From: Celeribacter baekdonensis
Lineage (GTDB): Bacteria; Pseudomonadota; Alphaproteobacteria; Rhodobacterales; Rhodobacteraceae
Reading direction: 5' to 3'
Assembly (NCBI RefSeq): GCF_003047105.1
Contig: NZ_CP028475.1
Span: 3,522,786 to 3,586,785 of the forward strand
Length of the DNA stretch: 64,000 nt
A program made the translations under genes and the position numbers. The notes under the pieces are model-generated. The model did not search any database and had not been told where the DNA came from. It saw only the letters and a program-made list of their open reading frames with translations. The stretch's first letter is position 1, and every line of letters starts with the position of its first letter. Positions 37,837-46,687 of the stretch are shown in pieces.

Positions 37837-38058
37837 TCAGGTGTTGGCCGCAAGCTGCTTTGCGATCCAGCTTTCTGTCCGTTCCGCGCATTTGGAGAGG
37901 TTCAGGAGGTCGTTGTGACCGAAGCTCGCGGTGTTGCGCCAATCGCCGTCCTGCGTCTTGTCGGCGCGGGTGAGATCGGCGGAATAGAAGCCGTCATTGT
38001 TCCAGATGGTAGCGGTGATCAGGCCGATTTTGAACCTGTATGCGGGTTGATTGGACAT
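37837..38058 (-). CDS. Small conserved protein of integrated elements
   Basis: A 73-residue protein, MSNQPAYRFKIGLITATIW at the start, followed by FYSADLTRADKTQDGDWRNTASFGHNDLLNLSKCAERTESWI. Proteins with the pattern of a GLI(T/S)A(T/S)IW start and a SFG-x-x-DLL-x-L-x-K middle are common in integrative elements of proteobacteria, near replication and excision genes, and have no known function. GAAAGGAAATCACC before the ATG is a good ribosome site. With the broken gene downstream it suggests the remnant of an integrated element between tRNA-Arg and this point. Confidence 0.7.
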   Translation of the reverse strand: MSNQPAYRFKIGLITATIWNNDGFYSADLTRADKTQDGDWRNTASFGHNDLLNLSKCAERTESWIAKQLAANT

Positions 38059-38169
38059 GGTGATTTCCTTTCTGTGCCAAGTCATTTCGGGTCGGCAGAG
38101 GACATAGAAAGGGCGCGAGGTGACGGTGTCGCCCCACGCCCCTAGAGCCATCCGGCCCCAAAATCCCGT

Positions 38170-39486
38170 TCACCGGGCCATCATCGTATCTGGCAGCCAT
38201 GTCACAATTTGTGGGAACGCGAAAAGCACCACCACGGTGACCATTTCGATGGCCACAAACCAAAGCGCCCCCCGAAACACGTCCGGCAAGGGGGTGTCGC
38301 GATCAATCCCCGCAATCACGAAACAATTGAGACCCACGGGAGGCGTGATCAGTCCAATCTCACACATTTTTACGCAGAGAATGCCGAACCAGATCGGATC
38401 AAATCCAAGGCCTGAGACGGTCGGGAACACGATGGGGAGTGTGATCACCATCATTGAGAATGCGTCCAAAAACATCCCAAGCGGAATGTAGAGCAACAGC
38501 AGAACAGCGACGATAACATGGGGCGGAACGCCGCTTTGAGTGATTGCGCCGGCAATCATTTGCGGGACCTGAACGAGGGTCAGAAAATAGCTAAAGATAC
38601 CTGCGCCGATCATGGTGAAAAGGATCATCACCGTGGTCGTGGCGGTCGAACGAAAACTTTCAGACAGATTTCGTCTGAGGCTCCCCCGCGCGGATTTTGC
38701 AAAAAGCAGCATCACGAAAGCCGCAAGTGCCCCGATCGCCCCAGCCTCTGTGGGCGTGACCAGCCCAAGGTAAATCCCCCCGAGAACAATTGTGAAAAGC
38801 ACCAAAACCTGCCACGCCTGTGTCGTGGTCGATATCCGGTCGCCCCATGTTGCCCGTGGTGCGCGGGTGGAGTGGTCCTGAACCCGGCGGCCAATCAACG
38901 CCACGCCTAGCATAAAGGCAATCGTTGTGATGATGCCGGGCACAAAACCCGCGATCAACATTTTGCCAGCAGAGACTTCGGTCAGCGCCGCATAGAAAAT
39001 CAACAGGACGGAAGGGGGGATCAACACCCCCAAAACGCCGCCCGCCGCAACCGCTCCGGCCGCGAGACGGCGATCATAGCCCTTTGCCTTCATTTCAGGG
39101 AGGGCCACTGCGCCCACAGTCGCCGCAGTGGCAACCGAAGAACCGGAGGTGGCCGCAAACCCAGCCGAGGTCAGGATGCTAGCCATGGCAAGCCCGCCGG
39201 GCAAATGGCCGACCCATTTGTTGGCCACATGGAACAGCCGTTTCCCGACCTGTGCGTGATGCGCAAACGCCCCCATCAAGATGAACAGCGGGATCACGGT
39301 GAGCGCATAATTGGCGGTATGGGCGAAGGAAAAGGATTTCAGTCTGGCCAGCAAAAAGGCCAGATTTTCAACCATGATGATGCCGAAAGCCCCGGACAGA
39401 GCCAGTGCGGCAAAGACCGGTGTGCCAAGCGCCATCAGCAGAAAGATCAACCCGACGGCGAGTGCGGTGATGAGTGTCACATCCAT
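38170..39486 (-). CDS. dctM: TRAP transporter large permease (DctM)
   Basis: A 438-residue inner-membrane protein with about twelve hydrophobic segments. It matches DctM/YiaN-type TRAP large subunits (VLIPPSVLLIFYAALTEVSAGKMLIAGFVPGI, LGMFLDAFSMMVITLPIVFPTV, GLITPPVGLNCFVIAGI). It forms the sodium-driven channel of a tripartite periplasmic carrier. It is the last gene of the run thiolase, acyl-CoA synthetase, DctP, DctQ, DctM, all on the minus strand. A gap of 87 bases separates it from DctQ. Confidence 0.95.
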   Translation of the reverse strand: MDVTLITALAVGLIFLLMALGTPVFAALALSGAFGIIMVENLAFLLARLKSFSFAHTANYALTVIPLFILMGAFAHHAQVGKRLFHVANKWVGHLPGGLAMASILTSAGFAATSGSSVATAATVGAVALPEMKAKGYDRRLAAGAVAAGGVLGVLIPPSVLLIFYAALTEVSAGKMLIAGFVPGIITTIAFMLGVALIGRRVQDHSTRAPRATWGDRISTTTQAWQVLVLFTIVLGGIYLGLVTPTEAGAIGALAAFVMLLFAKSARGSLRRNLSESFRSTATTTVMILFTMIGAGIFSYFLTLVQVPQMIAGAITQSGVPPHVIVAVLLLLYIPLGMFLDAFSMMVITLPIVFPTVSGLGFDPIWFGILCVKMCEIGLITPPVGLNCFVIAGIDRDTPLPDVFRGALWFVAIEMVTVVVLFAFPQIVTWLPDTMMAR

Positions 39487-39573
39487 TGTCTATGTCCCGT
39501 TGTTGTGGGGCGCGCAGCCGTCGCAAAAGCAACGGCATCAACGCCGTGCGAGGCAGGCAAACCTCGTCGTTAA

Positions 39574-40101
39574 TCAGTGAATGTCGGATTGAACGCGGTC
39601 GAGTGTCGGCAAGGCCACGTGTTTCAACGCGATGCGCAGCGCATGGACCGCGGCTTGGAGTGCGGCAAACCAGAGCCCTGCAGCCACCGCAATTTTGGCC
39701 CACCAGATTGGCACTTGGAAATAGCCCCAGCGGAATTCACGGATCGAAAACGAATAGATCGCTTCCTGAGTTGCAGGCCATGCCAGCATGGCAAACGTGA
39801 GCCCGGCGAACAGCCACGCCAAAGACGTGCAGACGCGGGACCAGGGGCCGGGCAGCGCATCGGTCATCATCGTGACACGGATATGCCCGTCATCAAGCAA
39901 CGTCGCCCCAAGCCCCATGAAGACCACCATCACCATCGACATTTCCGTCATTTCGAAAAGCCCCGGCACAGCGCGTCCAAAGAGGGCGCGGGCCACCACA
40001 TCCAATGTGATGGCCACCATCATGAAGGCAAGAAAGCTCAATGCCACCCATGATGTGATCCGGGCAATCCCGTCGAGCAGGCGGTTCAAACGCGCCAGCA
40101 T
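39574..40101 (-). CDS. dctQ: TRAP transporter small permease (DctQ)
   Basis: A 175-residue membrane protein with four helices. The motifs LSFLAFMMVAITLDVVARALFGRAVPGLFEMTE and ATLLDDGHIRVTMMTDALP are typical of TRAP small subunits that join the binding protein to the large permease. It starts only three bases after the DctP stop. Its presence confirms a full TRAP carrier. Confidence 0.94.
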   Translation of the reverse strand: MLARLNRLLDGIARITSWVALSFLAFMMVAITLDVVARALFGRAVPGLFEMTEMSMVMVVFMGLGATLLDDGHIRVTMMTDALPGPWSRVCTSLAWLFAGLTFAMLAWPATQEAIYSFSIREFRWGYFQVPIWWAKIAVAAGLWFAALQAAVHALRIALKHVALPTLDRVQSDIH

Positions 40102-40104
40102 CGC

Positions 40105-41190
40105 TTACAAGCCTGCCGCAATTTCGACCGGACGCTTCATTGTGCCGGTCCCTGCGTGGCGTGCGATGGCGTCTTCCACCACGTTCTGCATCGCATCCCC
40201 GTCAATGCCGTTCGGCTTGGCGACTGTCTCGATCCATTTATTGACTTGAGCAGGCTGAACCGTGGCTTTGGCCTTGGCTTTTTCCGCGTCAGGCAGAGAG
40301 GACAGGGTCACGCCTTCTGAGATCGCCTTTTGCACATACTCGGCCAACACCTTGTTGTAGATTTCGGCAAATTTCCCTGCGTAAAGCTCATTGGCGAGAT
40401 CGGTACAGACCTGTTGATGCTCAGCAGGCAGGCCATCCCAAACGCGGCGGTTCATCACCGTCACCGCAGGGGCATGAGGACCATCGCCGATGTCATGGAA
40501 ATTCGGCGCAATCTCGTGCAGCTTATAGGCCACGGCGGTGACGAAATCGAAACCGTAGACCCCGTCAAGCACGCCGCGTTCAAGTGCTTGATACACTTCG
40601 CCCGCCGCCATTGGCACAGCGATGCCGCCAAAGCCTTCGATCACATCCGTGGCCACACCATAGGCGCGGATTTTCTTGCCTTTGAGATCGGCAAGCGAGG
40701 TGATCGGCTCGCGCATGATGAGGGGGGCGTAGTTCCAGTTGGTCCAGTACAGCACCTTAGAGCGATGCCGGTCTTCCCACTCCTGACGCAGCGGTGCGAA
40801 GGCTTCGTAAACATCGCGGCACACCAATTGCAGTTCATCGGCACGCGCCATACGGAAATACCACTCAAGCCCACGTGTGACCGGGAGTTCGGCCTGATAA
40901 TAGCCCGGAGCAATCAGAGTTGCCTCGCTCGTCCCATCACGCACAGCGCCCAGATGCTCCCCCACTTTGTTGAGGCTCCCGGCCCAGTAATATTTCATAC
41001 TGATGTCCCCGTTTGTGCGTTTTTCCAGTTCCTCAAAGAACCAGCGATCAACCCAAGACGGTCCGGCCGTTTCACTCACGTAGCTGTCGAATTTCAGCGA
41101 AGTGGCAGCCTGCGCAAAACCGGGCAGGCTTGAGAACATCCCGGCCCCTGCCAAAGCCCCTGTGGTTTTCAAAAAGTCACGTCTTTTCAT
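40105..41190 (-). CDS. dctP: TRAP transporter substrate-binding protein (DctP family)
   Basis: A 361-residue periplasmic binding protein. A twin-arginine signal (MKRRDFLKTTGALAGAGMFS) precedes the mature TRAP fold with YYWAGSLNKVGEHLGAVRDGTSEATLI, LADLKGKKIRAYGVATDVIEGFGGIAVPMAAGEVYQALERGVLDGVYG, the segment that positions the conserved ligand-binding Arg (KIRAYG). TRAP proteins of this type bind organic acids. The neighbouring acyl-CoA synthetase and thiolase suggest a carboxylate that is activated to a CoA thioester. The exact ligand cannot be read from the sequence. Confidence 0.94.
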   Translation of the reverse strand: MKRRDFLKTTGALAGAGMFSSLPGFAQAATSLKFDSYVSETAGPSWVDRWFFEELEKRTNGDISMKYYWAGSLNKVGEHLGAVRDGTSEATLIAPGYYQAELPVTRGLEWYFRMARADELQLVCRDVYEAFAPLRQEWEDRHRSKVLYWTNWNYAPLIMREPITSLADLKGKKIRAYGVATDVIEGFGGIAVPMAAGEVYQALERGVLDGVYGFDFVTAVAYKLHEIAPNFHDIGDGPHAPAVTVMNRRVWDGLPAEHQQVCTDLANELYAGKFAEIYNKVLAEYVQKAISEGVTLSSLPDAEKAKAKATVQPAQVNKWIETVAKPNGIDGDAMQNVVEDAIARHAGTGTMKRPVEIAAGL

Positions 41191-41248
41191 TGTAGTGTCT
41201 CCTCCAATATGCCCGAGCTCCTCCTGCCCGGTTGTCTTATTTTCCGGT

Positions 41249-42760
41249 TTACACCGGCGCTGCCTCAGAGGCAGCTTGGGTTCTAAGGTCGGTTTTCAAA
41301 ACCTTCCCATAGCTGTTCTTCGGCAGATCCTTGACGAATTCGTAGCGTTTCGGGCGTTTGAACGCCGCGATATGTTGGCGGCACCAACTGTCGAGCTCCG
41401 GCACACTGGCGCTTTGTCCGTGTTCGAACACGACATAGGCGAGAACCTGTTCGCCCCAGTCCGGTTCGGGCACTCCGATCACGGCAACCTCAAAGACGGC
41501 CGGATGGCACAACAGCGCTTCTTCGACCTCACGGGGGTAGATATTTGTGCCTCCGGAGATGATCACATCCTTCGAGCGGTCGGTGAGATAGAGAAACCCG
41601 TCTTCGTCCAGATGCCCAAGGTCACCAGTATGAAGCCACCCGCCATTTAGGGCGTGTTCACTGGCCTGCGCGTTTTTCCAATAGCCCTGCATGACCGTTG
41701 GCCCTTGAACGCAAATCTCCCCCGTCACCCCCGGTGGCACAGCGGTGCCATCGGCGCCAAGCACCGCGAGCGTGACAGCGCCCTGTGCAATGCCGACAGA
41801 GGCACGGCGGGCTTGCCAGCGTGGGTTCGACTGATCCGCGACCAAATCCCGCCCTAGGACGGAAATTGTCATCGGCGTTTCGCCCTGACCGTAAATCTGG
41901 ACAAAACGCGGGCCATAACAGGCAAGGGCGTCATTGATGTCATTCGCATACATCGGCCCGCCGCCGTAAATGATCGTGCGAATGCCCTCACCAGTATATC
42001 CCTGCGCTTTTGAAACGGCGATCAGCCGTTTGACCATGGTGGGAGCCGCAAAGAAAACGAGATTTCCCCGTGTCTTGGCCAGACCGATGATCTCTTCGCT
42101 GTCAAACCCGTGCGAGGCGGGAATGAGGTGGGCACCACCGGCGCGGATTTGCGCGAACATATAAAGGCCCGCCCCATGCGACATCGGTGCGGCATAGAGC
42201 ATGTGATCATTGGGGTGCGCGGCATCGACGTCCAAGGCGTAACAAAGCGTCATCTGACGCACATTCCCATGGCTTAGCATCACCCCTTTGGGGGTTCCTG
42301 TCGTGCCTGAAGTGTAGAACAGCCAAGCGAGATCTTGATCTGAAACCGGCGCAGGGGGCGTGAGTTTTTCATTTTGTCTGACGGGCATACAAAGCGCTGC
42401 TTCGTGAATATCTGCCTGTTCTGCAAACAGTGTCCCGCTTTGCGTGATCACCAGTGCGGCTTCTGAATCTCGAATGATCCATTCGGCTTCGCGCGGGTGA
42501 AGTTTGCAATTGATCGGCACAACCACGGCACCAATCCACCAACAGGCGTGAAGCGCTTCGATATATTCAGGCGCATTCTTGGCAAAAACTGCCACCCGAT
42601 CCCCCGCCTGAACGCCATGTTCAGTGCGCAGCCACGCGGCGCGGTTACAGGTCGCTTGCAAGAGATCAGCATAAGTCTGGCGCAACACATCGCCCTCATA
42701 CAGGGCAGGGCGGTTTGGCCAAGACAAGGCCGTTTGATACAGCCAATTCGCGATAGTCAT
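41249..42760 (-). CDS. Acyl-CoA synthetase (AMP-forming)
   Basis: A 503-residue ANL-superfamily ligase that adenylates a carboxylic acid and couples it to CoA. Motifs: FYTSGTTGTPKGVMLSH (P-loop), IYGQGETP, GWLHTGDLGHLDEDGFLYLTDR and the catalytic Lys near the C-terminus (PKNSYGKVLK). ATG 42760 starts MTIANWLYQTALSWPNRPALYEGD as in the family; the frame is open upstream without support. It lies 44 bases after the thiolase stop and 58 bases before DctP, clearly one operon. Substrate unknown. Confidence 0.92.
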   Translation of the reverse strand: MTIANWLYQTALSWPNRPALYEGDVLRQTYADLLQATCNRAAWLRTEHGVQAGDRVAVFAKNAPEYIEALHACWWIGAVVVPINCKLHPREAEWIIRDSEAALVITQSGTLFAEQADIHEAALCMPVRQNEKLTPPAPVSDQDLAWLFYTSGTTGTPKGVMLSHGNVRQMTLCYALDVDAAHPNDHMLYAAPMSHGAGLYMFAQIRAGGAHLIPASHGFDSEEIIGLAKTRGNLVFFAAPTMVKRLIAVSKAQGYTGEGIRTIIYGGGPMYANDINDALACYGPRFVQIYGQGETPMTISVLGRDLVADQSNPRWQARRASVGIAQGAVTLAVLGADGTAVPPGVTGEICVQGPTVMQGYWKNAQASEHALNGGWLHTGDLGHLDEDGFLYLTDRSKDVIISGGTNIYPREVEEALLCHPAVFEVAVIGVPEPDWGEQVLAYVVFEHGQSASVPELDSWCRQHIAAFKRPKRYEFVKDLPKNSYGKVLKTDLRTQAASEAAPV

Positions 42761-42804
42761 CGTCTTTTCAGTCCTTGGATCATCTGGGGCAGGGGGCATC
42801 TGAT

Positions 42805-43980
42805 TTAGGCGCGGTCGGCCTTTAAAACTGTCGCATAGTTGGCGACAGCCGCCCCGCCCATGTTGAAGGCAAGCCCCCATTGTGCACCTTCGCGTTGGAT
42901 GTCCCCCGCGCGTCCGGTCAGTTGCCGAAACCCGAGTGCATGCATGGAGACGCCTGTGGCCCCGACCGGATGGCCTTTGGCCTTGAGGCCGCCCGACAGG
43001 TTCACCGGCGTGCGACCGTCCGCATAGACTGTCCCCTCACTCAAAGCACGGGCACCTTGCCCTTTGGGAGCAAGCCCCATTGCCTCATAGATCAGCAATT
43101 CGGCAGGCGTGAAGCAATCATGGACCTCGGCAAAATCGAGATCGGACACGGTGATTCCCGCCGCCTTATAGGCCATTTGAATGGCGCGTTCCGGGCCCTC
43201 GAAGGCCACAAAATCACGACGGCTCATCGGTAGGAAATCCGATACATGTTCGGCAGCGGCCACCAAAACCCGTGCCGTCGCATCGCTGGCATGTGCCGTG
43301 CTTGCGCTCAACACAATGGCTGCTGCGCCATCCGTGACCAACGAACAATCGCTCAATCGAAGCGGAGGCGCGATCAACGGGTTTCTCTCGCTCACCTCGC
43401 GGCAAAAGTCATAGGGCAGCGCCTTATGCATATGTGCGAGGGGGTTTTTCATCGCGTTGTCATGGTTTTTTGCGGCGATGCGCGCAAATGTGTCCATGGG
43501 GTCACCGTACCGCTCGGCATATTGCGCTGCCGCAACGGCAAAGACTTGGGGAAAACTCAAAGCCGCTTCGGCCGCATCATTTTGATACCCAGCCCCCGCC
43601 AATGCGGTGGTGACATCGGGTGTCGAGCGATGGGTCATCTTTTCAGCGCCAACAACCAAAACGTTCCGGGCACGACCGGCCCGAATGGCGTTCAGTCCGG
43701 CATGGATCGCCGCCGCACCAGATGCACAGGCATTTTCACACCGCGTTGCGGGTTTGAACCGCAAATCAGGGTGGGCCTGCAAAATGAGGGAGGAGGCAAA
43801 ACCATCCGGCACCAGCCCGGAATTGAAATGCCCGAGAAACACAGCATCAATGTCCGCAGGAGGAATTTGAGCGTCCTCGATTGCCTCGCGGGCGGCGTCG
43901 ACGATCAAATCCTCAAGGCTTTGTTCCAGGCGCCCAAAGCGCGTGTGGCCGGAACCGGTGATAAAGATGTCTGTGGTCAT
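42805..43980 (-). CDS. Thiolase / acetyl-CoA acetyltransferase, SCP-x-like
   Basis: A 391-residue thiolase-fold enzyme. The nucleophile lies in CENACASGA (Cys81 or Cys85, the latter at the family position). Later motifs are DFAEVHDCFTPAELLIYEAMGL and GGLKAKGHPVGATG. The missing classical C-terminal Cys-Gly loop places it with SCP-2/SCP-x-like thiolases, which cleave or condense branched or unusual beta-ketoacyl-CoAs. ATG 43980 follows GGAGGATATTTC. As first gene of the operon, it faces the divergent PAS-LuxR regulator. Confidence 0.9.
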   Translation of the reverse strand: MTTDIFITGSGHTRFGRLEQSLEDLIVDAAREAIEDAQIPPADIDAVFLGHFNSGLVPDGFASSLILQAHPDLRFKPATRCENACASGAAAIHAGLNAIRAGRARNVLVVGAEKMTHRSTPDVTTALAGAGYQNDAAEAALSFPQVFAVAAAQYAERYGDPMDTFARIAAKNHDNAMKNPLAHMHKALPYDFCREVSERNPLIAPPLRLSDCSLVTDGAAAIVLSASTAHASDATARVLVAAAEHVSDFLPMSRRDFVAFEGPERAIQMAYKAAGITVSDLDFAEVHDCFTPAELLIYEAMGLAPKGQGARALSEGTVYADGRTPVNLSGGLKAKGHPVGATGVSMHALGFRQLTGRAGDIQREGAQWGLAFNMGGAAVANYATVLKADRA

Positions 43981-44038
43981 GAAATATCCTCCTGCCCTAA
44001 AGGTCATGCAAAAAACACATGGCAGCAATTCGTAGAAT

Positions 44039-44067
44039 TACGTATAAATCTACGTATGAACTACGTA
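44039..44067. promoter_or_regulatory. Three TACGTA boxes, likely operator of the PAS-LuxR regulator
   Basis: TACGTA occurs at 44039-44044, 44051-44056 and 44062-44067, spaced 12 and 11 bases apart (about one helical turn), within the 116-base divergent promoter region between the thiolase operon and the LuxR-type gene. The third is part of the eight-base palindrome CTACGTAG. Spacing and position fit a multi-site operator; the binding protein is inferred. Confidence 0.6.
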
Positions 44068-44096
44068 GATGCATGTGCAGCGAAAGGGGTGGCCAG

Positions 44097-44663
44097 ATGA
44101 ATTACGATCAAATTTCCGAGGCAGATCTCGATTTGACCGGGTTCATGGATGCCCCGATTGGCCTCATGGTTCTTTCAAACCGTGTCATTCAACGCGCCAA
44201 TACGGAGATGGAGCGTATCTTTGGCTGGACCCGTGACGAGCTTGAGGGACAGTCGATCCGCATCCTCTACCCGTCGAGTGTGGATTACGAAAAGACAGGC
44301 GCACGGTGGCAGAGGTGGCTCAAGGGCCGACCGCGCTATGCTGACGAACGGTTCATGCAATGTCGCAGCGGTGAGATCATCTGGACCCGAGCTGCGGCGC
44401 GCACCCTGACGCCAACCGATCCCTTTCGGCTTATGGTCTGGACCTTTGAGCATCTGGAAAATAGCCCCGCAACATCTGCGACACTGACGCCGCGCGAACG
44501 CGAAGTCGCGCGGTATATTGTGAATGGCTACACCAGCAAAGAAACAGGGCAGGCCATGGGGATTTCGCCGCGCACGGTTGAGGTCCATCGCAGTTCTGTC
44601 ATGAAAAAACTCGGCGTACAGAATGCAGCCGAACTGGTCGCAAAGATGATTGTGCGGAGTTAA
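44097..44663 (+). CDS. PAS-domain LuxR-type transcription factor
   Basis: A 188-residue regulator. A PAS domain (about 10-125: GLMVLSNRVIQRANTEMERIFGW, GEIIWTRAAARTL) is joined to a LuxR/GerE helix-turn-helix (LTPREREVARYIVNGYTSKETGQAMGISPRTVEVHRSSVMKKLGVQNAAELV). The PAS domain may sense a small ligand or redox state. It is transcribed away from the thiolase-synthetase-TRAP operon and probably controls it through the TACGTA boxes. ATG 44097 follows AAAGGGG. Confidence 0.9.
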   Translation: MNYDQISEADLDLTGFMDAPIGLMVLSNRVIQRANTEMERIFGWTRDELEGQSIRILYPSSVDYEKTGARWQRWLKGRPRYADERFMQCRSGEIIWTRAAARTLTPTDPFRLMVWTFEHLENSPATSATLTPREREVARYIVNGYTSKETGQAMGISPRTVEVHRSSVMKKLGVQNAAELVAKMIVRS

Positions 44664-44952
44664 ACAGCCCGGAACACCCGGCCGACAAGGGGGCAGGCAA
44701 GGCCATGAGTTGGGCCGCCAAGCCCCCCCGCCAACACGTTTCTCACGCATATGGTTGAACACGCCCTTGCCGACGTTTCGGTGATGACAAGCACGATGAC
44801 ATCGAAATGCGGGTGCGGCTGTTTCGGAATGCCGTCAGGGCGACCAAAATGAGGCGGCCCCTCTTTGGCCTCTTTGATCTGGGTCCTTTTATCTGCTTTC
44901 ACAAAGGCACCAGACGCATTAGGCATCCCTATCTTTCATGTCAGGGAAAATC
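44664..44952. other. Gap between the PAS-LuxR gene and yaeQ; weak small frame
   Basis: No secure gene. An 88-codon minus-strand frame (44660-44926, MPNASGAFVKADKRTQIKEAKEG at the start) has reasonable codon use and AGGG directly before its ATG. It overlaps the end of the LuxR gene and has no known relatives that I recognise, so it is only a possibility. Confidence 0.3.
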
Positions 44953-45501
44953 ATGGCGCAAAAATCCACCATTTATAAAGTTGAACTGACCGTATCTGAT
45001 ATGGATCGTCACTATTATGAGACCCATAAACTGACCGTTGCCAAGCACCCGTCAGAGACAGATGAACGGTTGATGGTGCGCCTTTTGGCGTTTGCTTTGA
45101 ATGCCCATGAGCAACTGGAAATGACAAAGGGCCTGTCAACGGATGATGAACCAGATATTTGGCAGAAAAGCCTGAGTGGCGAGCTTGAGTTGTGGGTGGC
45201 GTTGGGGCTTCCGAGCGAAAAGATTGTGCGGCAATCCTGTGCCAAATCCGACAAGGTCATTGTCTATTCTTACGGTGGCAGGACGGCTGAGATGTGGTGG
45301 GACAAGATCAAAAACAGCACCACGCGTTTTGAGAACCTTCAGGTCATAAATCTCTCAGAACAGGACACCCGTGCTCTGGAAGGACTGGCAAATCGCTCGA
45401 TGAAACTACAGGTGAATATTCAAGACGGCGAAGTGATGGTCAGTGTCGACGAGAGCGCGGTTTACGTCAGCCCGGTCAAATGGAAAAACGCGGATCATTG
45501 A
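44953..45501 (+). CDS. yaeQ: YaeQ family protein
   Basis: A 182-residue protein of the YaeQ family, whose fold resembles PD-(D/E)XK nucleases. The family pattern is complete: STIYKVELTVSDMDRHYYETHKLTVAKHPSETDERLMVRLLAFAL, EPDIWQKSLSGELELWVALGLPSEKIVRQSCAKSDKVIVYSY and MWWDKIKNS. The biological role is unknown. ATG 44953 after CAGGGAAAATC fits better than ATG 44938. Confidence 0.93.
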   Translation: MAQKSTIYKVELTVSDMDRHYYETHKLTVAKHPSETDERLMVRLLAFALNAHEQLEMTKGLSTDDEPDIWQKSLSGELELWVALGLPSEKIVRQSCAKSDKVIVYSYGGRTAEMWWDKIKNSTTRFENLQVINLSEQDTRALEGLANRSMKLQVNIQDGEVMVSVDESAVYVSPVKWKNADH

Positions 45502-45658
45502 GCACGGGGCATAGGGACGGGTATGGGGACGGGCATGAGCCGTGCGATGCTGCCTAGGTGTTGGCGCAAGATCGTCTGCGAAATGGAATGTTGGAGCGCC
45601 TCTTGCCCGATTGGACCTTGCCATAACATCCGATGCCGCCTCTCTCTCACGGTGACCG

Positions 45659-46645
45659 TTATAGGCCTTTAAGGCCGAAAGCCGCGTTCGGCAGGCGCAG
45701 GATCAGGTTGGGGTCCGGGCTGATGGTTGACCAAACGGGCCAGAGGCTATCGTGGCCGACGCCAAAGAAATTCCCGCCGGTTTGGGTCAACAGGCTGGTG
45801 ATGATCTGAAAATGCAAATGCGGCGCCCAGCCGCCGTTCTCATGCCAATCCCCCAACGGCGCAATGTCTTGGCCGATGGCAATGTCTGCCCCTTCAGCGA
45901 GAGCAGGGAGGGGGACGCCAAGATGACCATAAAGGGTCCAAAACGGCAGGCCCTCCGCCGTCCGATGTTCCAAAATCACCGTATGGCCGTAATCCAAAGG
46001 ATCGGCATTATAGGCCACGCGATGCACCCGTCCGGCCAAAGGCGCGCAAACCATCGTGCCAGCGGGGGCGAAAATGTCGATGCCCAAATGACGGCTGCGC
46101 GGTTCTGGCCCCGAGGCATCGCGATATTGATCGGCCATATAAACGCTGCGCTGTTCGCCATAGAGGCCATAGCCGTAAAGCGGCTGATCGGCAGGCAGAT
46201 CGGGCGCGCGTTGCCCGGTGAACCATGCATCAAAGGCGCGATCGGAAAAGGCGGGCATCCCGACGCGATCCGAAGGCAGCGGTAGGAACGCCGTGCCATT
46301 GGGATCGGGACGCATCACCGGGGCCACCGCCACGCGCGCAAGATCGGTGTGAATGGCCGTGGCATGGGGGATTGGCGCATGGCCCAACCCATAGCGGATC
46401 ACAGCGGTTAAAAACGCCGGGTCCAGCGCCTCAAGCCTCTGGATCAGGGCGGCATCCTCAACCGGATCAAGAGCGGCGCGAACCTGATCATAAAGCCCGT
46501 CCGCCTGATCCTCTGGCACAGAAGACACTGCTGACACGGTCACTCCGTCGAGACAGGCGACAATCGCCCGGTGCACATCCGGCGCATCGCGCAGCGCCAC
46601 GGCCAGCTTTTGCGCCAATTTGGCGGGTATTTCGATCTGGCGCAT
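45659..46645 (-). CDS. M23-type peptidase domain protein
   Basis: A 328-residue protein. The C-terminal half (170-300) is a LysM-less M23 (LytM-like) domain with the zinc ligand motifs RHLGIDIFAPAG, LYGHL and HLHFQ, all intact, suggesting a zinc endopeptidase that cuts peptidoglycan cross-links or a related peptidase. The N-terminal 150 residues are helical and unassigned, and no signal peptide is visible, so it may act in the cytoplasm. ATG 46645 follows GAGGAGG. It lies downstream of the CoA-transferase gene on the same strand. Confidence 0.82.
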   Translation of the reverse strand: MRQIEIPAKLAQKLAVALRDAPDVHRAIVACLDGVTVSAVSSVPEDQADGLYDQVRAALDPVEDAALIQRLEALDPAFLTAVIRYGLGHAPIPHATAIHTDLARVAVAPVMRPDPNGTAFLPLPSDRVGMPAFSDRAFDAWFTGQRAPDLPADQPLYGYGLYGEQRSVYMADQYRDASGPEPRSRHLGIDIFAPAGTMVCAPLAGRVHRVAYNADPLDYGHTVILEHRTAEGLPFWTLYGHLGVPLPALAEGADIAIGQDIAPLGDWHENGGWAPHLHFQIITSLLTQTGGNFFGVGHDSLWPVWSTISPDPNLILRLPNAAFGLKGL

Positions 46646-46687
46646 CAGCGGCCTCCTCAACACAGCAACAGGCGAAACGGCAGAGGA

